A stretch of 64,000 bases of DNA. It comes from Shewanella sp. VB17. GTDB lineage: Bacteria > Pseudomonadota > Gammaproteobacteria > Enterobacterales > Shewanellaceae. The stretch is taken from NCBI RefSeq assembly GCF_013248905.1, contig NZ_JABRVS010000001.1, positions 1,302,001 to 1,366,000 of the forward strand. Direction: 5' to 3'. Numbering within the stretch: the first letter of the stretch is position 1; each line of letters opens with the position of its first letter. The translations under genes were made by a program, and so were the position numbers. A model generated the notes under the pieces. That model searched no databases. It saw nothing but the letters and a program-made list of their open reading frames with translations, and was not told where the DNA came from. Positions 59,517-64,000 of the stretch are shown here, one piece after another.

Positions 59517-60461
59517 ATGAACTTTAGTATTTTGAATCTTAACAGCATGAATTTTAAAAATATGAGTAACCTCACTAAATGGCGTTACTTCACGAGTTTT
59601 ATTTCTTTAACCTTGATGATGTTATCTTTAGCTATTATTTCTGTGAAAGGGTTTAACTGGGGGCTTGATTTTACGGGAGGAATGGTCACTGAGATCCGCA
59701 TAGATAAAAACATATCCGCCAAGCAGATAGAGAGTCTGCTCAGTGATTCTTCACAACAGGAAGTCAGTATCATCTCTGCTGGGGAGCCGGGTCGCTGGGT
59801 GCTTAGGTATAGCCAAGTTTCCCCTGTAGGACATACCGGGGGGAATACGTTAGATATAGCAGATGTGTTAGCACCGCTAAACAGTGATGTTCAAGTATTG
59901 AATACCAGTATAGTGGGCCCACAAATTGGGCAAGAGCTCGCTGAGCAAGGCGGATTAGCGTTATTAGTGTCTATGTTGTCTATTTTAGGCTATTTGAGTT
60001 TCCGTTTTGAATGGCGGCTTGCCAGTGGTGCTTTATTGGCTTTGTTTCATGATGTTATTTTTGTATTGGCTTTTTTCTCACTCACTCAAATGGAGTTTAA
60101 TTTGACAGTGCTTGCCGCGATATTAGCGATTCTAGGTTACTCCCTCAATGACTCGATTATCATTGCTGATAGGATCCGAGAATTATTAAGATCAAAGTTG
60201 ACTATGCCTGTTAGTGATGTGTGTACCTATGCCGTTAAAGCGACATTCTCACGTACCATGGTGACCAGTGGTACCACATTAATGACCGTGAGTGCGCTTT
60301 GGATCATGGGAGGAGGGCCGTTAGAGAGTTTTTCTATTGCCATGTTTATCGGAATCTTAACCGGTACTTGGTCATCGATATCAGTTGGGACGTGTTTACC
60401 AGAATTATTTGGCGTTAATGCTGAACATTACAAACCAACCGTTATTAGCGAGGCGCCATAA
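59517..60461 (+). CDS. secF: Protein translocase subunit SecF
   Basis: A 314-residue protein with six membrane segments. The family signature FNWGLDFTGGMVTEIRID (about residues 48-65) is followed by the conserved VGPQIGQELAEQGGLALLVS and ILGYSLNDSIIIADRIRE motifs. It pairs with SecD and starts one base after the secD stop. The TGATATGAACTT junction gives only weak ribosome binding, consistent with translational coupling. Ends in a convergent terminator shared with yhbY. Confidence 0.96.
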   Translation: MNFSILNLNSMNFKNMSNLTKWRYFTSFISLTLMMLSLAIISVKGFNWGLDFTGGMVTEIRIDKNISAKQIESLLSDSSQQEVSIISAGEPGRWVLRYSQVSPVGHTGGNTLDIADVLAPLNSDVQVLNTSIVGPQIGQELAEQGGLALLVSMLSILGYLSFRFEWRLASGALLALFHDVIFVLAFFSLTQMEFNLTVLAAILAILGYSLNDSIIIADRIRELLRSKLTMPVSDVCTYAVKATFSRTMVTSGTTLMTVSALWIMGGGPLESFSIAMFIGILTGTWSSISVGTCLPELFGVNAEHYKPTVISEAP

Positions 60462-60463
60462 AA

Positions 60464-60495
60464 AAACCGAGTCACTGACATCAGTGACTCGGTTT
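60464..60495 (-). terminator. Strong convergent terminator between secF and yhbY
   Basis: AAACCGAGTCACTGA and its exact complement form a 15-base-pair stem with a 2-base loop. On the minus strand it is followed by a run of T (A-run at 60458-60466 on plus), so it chiefly serves yhbY. On the plus strand TTTGTGTC follows secF weakly. Confidence 0.9.
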
Positions 60496-60576
60496 GTGTC
60501 AGGAACATTTAAGCCTAATTTCCCATGGATGGAAAGAATTAGGCTTTGTGTCTGGAGACGTGTTTTATCAAAAAGA

Positions 60577-60876
60577 CTATTTTGCCTTTGGAATGGCAAT
60601 TTTCATTTCTTCTGACTGACGAAATAGCACCAGAACGTGACCAATAAGCTGCACTTTTACCGCTTGGGTTTCGCGTATGATGGCATCGATGACCGCATTT
60701 TTAAGCTCTTTGTCACCAGAAGCCACTTTCACTTTGATCAGTTCATGATAAGAGAGTGCATTATCTATTTCCGCTAGTACACCTTCAGTCAGACCATTGG
60801 AACCAAGCATCACTATTGGCTTCAAATTATGCGCTAAGCCTCTTAAGTGCTGTTTTTGTTTGGTTGTTAAGTTCAT
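60577..60876 (-). CDS. yhbY: Ribosome assembly RNA-binding protein YhbY
   Basis: The protein has 99 residues from ATG 60876 on the minus strand. A TTG three codons earlier is possible but the family start is MNLTTKQKQHLRGLAHNLK. CRM RNA-binding domain with the GxxG loop in MLGSNGLTEGVLAEI. It associates with the 50S precursor. Divergent from rlmE, which methylates 23S rRNA, so both genes serve large-subunit maturation. The gap of 91 bases must hold both promoters. Confidence 0.97.
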   Translation of the reverse strand: MNLTTKQKQHLRGLAHNLKPIVMLGSNGLTEGVLAEIDNALSYHELIKVKVASGDKELKNAVIDAIIRETQAVKVQLIGHVLVLFRQSEEMKIAIPKAK

Positions 60877-60967
60877 TTCTACCAACTTTATGCTGAGTTA
60901 CTGTTGAAAAGCGGCTATTCTACCCTTATATACTCATTATGTAACTCTCATTTGTTGCGGATTTTAA

Positions 60968-61597
60968 ATGTCAGGGAAAAAACGAACAGTGAGTTCCTCT
61001 CGTTGGATGCAAGAGCATTTCGATGACCACTATGTTAAATTAGCTCAAAAACGTGGATTTCGTTCACGCGCTGCGTTTAAAATAGAGGAAATTCAGGAGA
61101 AAGATAAATTAATTCGTCCTGGGATGACAGTGGTAGATTTAGGAGCTGCTCCAGGTGGTTGGTCACAAGTTGCTGTTAAATTAGCGGGAGATAAAGGTAA
61201 GGTTATCGCCTGTGATATTTTACCAATGGATCCCATCGTCGGTGTCGATTTTCTTCAAGGAGATTTTAGAGAAGAAAAAGTGCTCGATGCTTTATTAACA
61301 CGAGTAGGAGATGCCAAGGTTGATATTGTTTTATCTGACATGGCACCTAATATGAGTGGTGCAGGTGGTGTTGATCAGCCTCGCGCTATGTATTTAGTTG
61401 AGTTAGCATTAGATATGTGTCATCAAGTATTGGCACCTAATGGCTGCTTTGCTGTTAAAGTCTTTCAGGGGGAAGGCTTTGAAGAATACATGAAATCAGT
61501 AAAAGAGGCGTTTAAAACCGTTAAAACACGTAAGCCAGACTCTTCGCGAGCTCGTTCGCGCGAAGTCTATCTGGTGGCGACTGGGTACAAGTTGTAG
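60968..61597 (+). CDS. rlmE: 23S rRNA 2'-O-ribose methyltransferase RlmE (FtsJ/RrmJ)
   Basis: The protein has 209 residues. The N-terminal RNA-binding stretch SSSRWMQEHFDDHYVKLAQK, the SAM loop DLGAAPGGWSQVAVKL, the aspartate in VLSDMAPNMSG and the lysine in FAVKVFQGEG make up the K-D-K-E active site. It methylates U2552 of 23S rRNA, a late step in 50S assembly. The stop precedes ftsH by 140 bases containing a 3-copy repeat. Confidence 0.98.
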   Translation: MSGKKRTVSSSRWMQEHFDDHYVKLAQKRGFRSRAAFKIEEIQEKDKLIRPGMTVVDLGAAPGGWSQVAVKLAGDKGKVIACDILPMDPIVGVDFLQGDFREEKVLDALLTRVGDAKVDIVLSDMAPNMSGAGGVDQPRAMYLVELALDMCHQVLAPNGCFAVKVFQGEGFEEYMKSVKEAFKTVKTRKPDSSRARSREVYLVATGYKL

Positions 61598-61611
61598 TAC
61601 TCTAACGCAAA

Positions 61612-61719
61612 TAATCGCAAGACTGATTAGGGTATACAGGTTGTGCCTTAACCATGTCAGTAATCGTAAAGCTGATTGGATACGCATTGTTGTATTCTAT
61701 CGTTAATAATCGCAAGACT
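61612..61719 (+). repeat. Three spaced repeats in the rlmE-ftsH gap
   Basis: taatcgcaagactgatt (61612), taatcgtaaagctgatt (61661) and taatcgcaagact (61707) recur at intervals of 49 and 46 bases. The spacing is close to whole helical turns. They may be regulatory binding sites for ftsH or remnants of duplication. Confidence 0.6.
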
Positions 61720-61737
61720 TTATGAGGTCTAGTAATT

Positions 61738-63714
61738 TTGAGTGATATGGCTAAAAATTTAATTCTCTGGGCTGTCATCGCCGTAGTGTTGATGTCGGTA
61801 TTTCAGGGCTACTCCCCTTCTTCTTCTAGTACGTCGAAGATGGATTATTCCGCTTTTTTAGATGATGTTCGTAGTGGACAGGTTAATACCGTTGAAATAA
61901 AAAGCGATCAACGTACGATTGAAGGAAGTAAGAAAACAGGGGAAAAGTTCACCACTATTATGCCTCTGTTTGATAAAGATTTGATTAATGATCTTGATCG
62001 CAAAGGGATCATCATGAAAGGGCAGGAAGCTGAAGAGTCAGGTTTTTTAACTCAAATTTTCATTTCTTGGTTCCCAATGTTGCTCCTTATCGGTGTGTGG
62101 ATATTTTTCATGCGTCAGATGCAAGGCGGCGGTGGAAAGGGCGCGATGTCTTTTGGTAAGAGTAAAGCCAAATTGATGAGCGAAGATCAGATCAAGACTA
62201 CTTTTGGTGATGTTGCTGGTTGTGATGAAGCTAAAGAAGATGTTAAAGAGCTAGTTGACTACCTTAAAGAGCCAACAAGATTCCAAAAGTTAGGTGGTCG
62301 GATTCCGACAGGGATATTACTTGTCGGTCCTCCTGGTACAGGTAAAACATTACTTGCTAAAGCGATTGCTGGTGAAGCGAAAGTGCCATTTTTCACGATA
62401 TCAGGTTCTGATTTCGTTGAAATGTTTGTCGGTGTTGGTGCATCTCGTGTTCGTGACATGTTCGAACAAGCCAAGAAATCTGCCCCTTGTATTATCTTTA
62501 TCGATGAAATCGATGCCGTAGGTCGCCAACGTGGTGCAGGTGTTGGTGGCGGGCATGATGAACGTGAGCAGACACTTAACCAGATGTTGGTTGAAATGGA
62601 TGGTTTCGAAGGTAACGAAGGTGTGATAGTCATTGCAGCGACTAACCGTCCAGATGTATTAGATGCAGCTTTACTTCGCCCTGGCCGCTTTGATCGACAA
62701 GTTGTAGTGGGACTTCCTGATGTGCGTGGTCGTGAACAAATTTTAAAAGTTCATATGCGTAAAGTACCTTTAGCTGATGATGTTAAAGCCAGTGTCATTG
62801 CTCGTGGTACGCCTGGTTTCTCTGGTGCTGACCTTGCTAACTTAGTTAATGAGGCTGCGCTTTTTGCTGCTCGAGGCAATCGTAGGATTGTCGGTATGGA
62901 GGAGTTTGAAAGCGCCAAAGACAAAATCATGATGGGTGCTGAAAGACGTACTATGGTGATGTCTGAAGAAGAAAGAGAAATGACAGCTTACCATGAAGCG
63001 GGTCATGCTATTGTTGGTTGCTTAGTGCCTGAGCACGATCCTGTCCATAAGGTCACGATTATTCCTCGTGGTCGCGCCTTAGGTGTCACTTTCTTTTTAC
63101 CTGAAGCTGACGCTATCAGTCAAAGTCGCCGTAAACTTGAAAGTCAAATTTCAGTGGCTTATGGTGGCCGTCTTGCTGAAGAAATAATTTATGGCAGTGA
63201 AAGAGTCTCTACTGGGGCGTCGCAAGACATTAAGTATGCGACTTCAATTGCACGTAACATGGTGACTCAATGGGGCTTCTCTGAAAAATTAGGGCCTGTA
63301 CTTTATGCTGAAGATGAAAACGAAGTTTTCTTAGGGCGTAGTATGGGTAAATCACAGCATATGTCAGATGAGACTGCTAGCATTATTGATCTGGAAGTGA
63401 AATTACTTATCGATAATAATTACCAACGTGCTAGTAAGTATCTGAATGATAACATGGACATCCTCCATGCAATGAAAGATGCACTGATTAAATATGAGAC
63501 GATTGACTCAAATCAAATTGAAGATTTGATGCAACGTAGAGTCGTTCGAGCACCCGTCGATTGGAACATGGATGATAATGGTTCAAGCGATGAGGATAAA
63601 GGCGGTAAATCAGCTAATTTAGAAGATGACATAGTTCAAGACGAAGTTAATACAAAGTCTGAACAACCTAAAGCGTCTGACATCAATGACATTGATGGTT
63701 CTACAGCCAAATAA
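61738..63714 (+). CDS. ftsH: ATP-dependent zinc metalloprotease FtsH
   Basis: The protein has 658 residues from TTG 61738 (GAGG upstream); ATG 61747 gives the E. coli-like start MAKNLILW. Two membrane segments lie at about 7-24 and 105-127. The AAA domain has Walker A GPPGTGKT at 197-204, Walker B IIFIDEIDAVG and the arginine-finger region LLRPGRFDRQV. The protease domain has HEAGH at 419-423. It degrades misfolded membrane proteins, LpxC and sigma-32, linking it to the heat-shock genes earlier in the window. Followed by a terminator and folP. Confidence 0.98.
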   Translation: MSDMAKNLILWAVIAVVLMSVFQGYSPSSSSTSKMDYSAFLDDVRSGQVNTVEIKSDQRTIEGSKKTGEKFTTIMPLFDKDLINDLDRKGIIMKGQEAEESGFLTQIFISWFPMLLLIGVWIFFMRQMQGGGGKGAMSFGKSKAKLMSEDQIKTTFGDVAGCDEAKEDVKELVDYLKEPTRFQKLGGRIPTGILLVGPPGTGKTLLAKAIAGEAKVPFFTISGSDFVEMFVGVGASRVRDMFEQAKKSAPCIIFIDEIDAVGRQRGAGVGGGHDEREQTLNQMLVEMDGFEGNEGVIVIAATNRPDVLDAALLRPGRFDRQVVVGLPDVRGREQILKVHMRKVPLADDVKASVIARGTPGFSGADLANLVNEAALFAARGNRRIVGMEEFESAKDKIMMGAERRTMVMSEEEREMTAYHEAGHAIVGCLVPEHDPVHKVTIIPRGRALGVTFFLPEADAISQSRRKLESQISVAYGGRLAEEIIYGSERVSTGASQDIKYATSIARNMVTQWGFSEKLGPVLYAEDENEVFLGRSMGKSQHMSDETASIIDLEVKLLIDNNYQRASKYLNDNMDILHAMKDALIKYETIDSNQIEDLMQRRVVRAPVDWNMDDNGSSDEDKGGKSANLEDDIVQDEVNTKSEQPKASDINDIDGSTAK

Positions 63715-63738
63715 TTTGCTTTTTATGATTGAATAAAG

Positions 63739-63762
63739 AAAACCCCATTTTGGGGTTTTCTT
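63739..63762 (+). terminator. Terminator of ftsH
   Basis: AAAACCCCA-ttt-TGGGGTTTTC with following T-rich bases. Confidence 0.85.
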
Positions 63763-63796
63763 GTTTTTGAACGATAACTTTTGTTTCGGAGTACCT

Positions 63797-64000
63797 GTGT
63801 ATCAACTCAAAAGCGGTAGTAAGCTTCTCAATCTTGACACTCCCCTAGTGATGGGAATTGTTAATGTTACCCCTGATTCCTTTTCTGATGGTGGTCAATT
63901 TTCCCTTTTTCAACGGGCCTGTGAGCATGCTGATAAAATGGTTGCTCACGGAGCAAGTTTTATTGACATCGGAGGGGAATCAACAAGACCTGGTGCTGTC
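63797..64000 (+). CDS. folP: Dihydropteroate synthase FolP (N-terminal part, cut by window edge)
   Basis: From GTG 63797 (CGGAGTA upstream) 68 codons are visible. They contain the FolP signatures MGIVNVTPDSFSDGGQF and ASFIDIGGESTRPGA. The enzyme joins pteridine diphosphate and p-aminobenzoate in folate synthesis and is the target of sulfonamides. It follows ftsH as in E. coli. Confidence 0.97.
   Translation, partial: MYQLKSGSKLLNLDTPLVMGIVNVTPDSFSDGGQFSLFQRACEHADKMVAHGASFIDIGGESTRPGAV

Overview
The window reads as a chromosomal segment of a marine gammaproteobacterium, very probably Shewanella or a close relative. The core genes (dusA, yheS, dnaK-dnaJ, dapB, carAB, greA, secDF, yhbY-rlmE-ftsH-folP), the lineage-type genes (TIGR04219 outer-membrane barrel, DUF2333, TIGR02444) and the moderate AT-rich composition all fit. 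This is inferred from gene content and order, not from a database search.

1-11 kb: the tail region of a P2-like contractile phage or tailocin. After the end of an unidentified phage protein come two alternative tail-fibre cassettes. Each is fibre plus small partner plus a near-identical terminator, and the two are separated by degenerate DNA and a frameshifted tail-collar gene. Then follow sheath FI, tube FII, chaperone E with a -1 slippery site giving E+E', tape measure T with tandem 41-residue repeats, and U, X, D. No integrase or capsid gene is visible, so prophage and tailocin cannot be told apart here.

11-17.9 kb: a LysR regulator divergent from a GST/NTF2-like pair, and a tautomerase. 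Then comes a cassette holding a PD-(D/E)XK-like plus SEC-C protein, apparently one gene broken by a one-base frameshift, flanked by inverted copies of a long hairpin-rich repeat. Fragments of the same repeat recur at about 30.7 and 36.6 kb.

17.9-31 kb: dusA, small exported or membrane proteins, a PCu(A)C copper chaperone - DUF2333 - outer-membrane barrel run, a group II intron abutting the barrel gene's terminator (its reverse transcriptase has two homopolymer frameshifts), TIGR02444, the ABC-F protein YheS, zinc-ribbon YheV, a periplasmic solute-binding protein, and a GGDEF diguanylate cyclase beside a stand-alone BLUF photoreceptor.

31-37.6 kb: an AT-rich accessory island with a large RHS/YD-repeat protein. 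The RHS core and C-terminal effector-like domain lie in a separate downstream gene that starts with a twin-arginine-like signal. An RTX-protein C-terminal remnant and a DUF4097-like exported protein follow.

37.6-64 kb: mostly core genome. It holds an EamA transporter, dnaK-dnaJ behind a heat-shock promoter, a binding-protein/hybrid-kinase operon, fklB, dapB, carAB, a chemoreceptor, greA, an unknown exported protein, a secD-secF pair, divergent yhbY and rlmE-ftsH-folP (folP runs off the edge). Most units end in clear intrinsic terminators.
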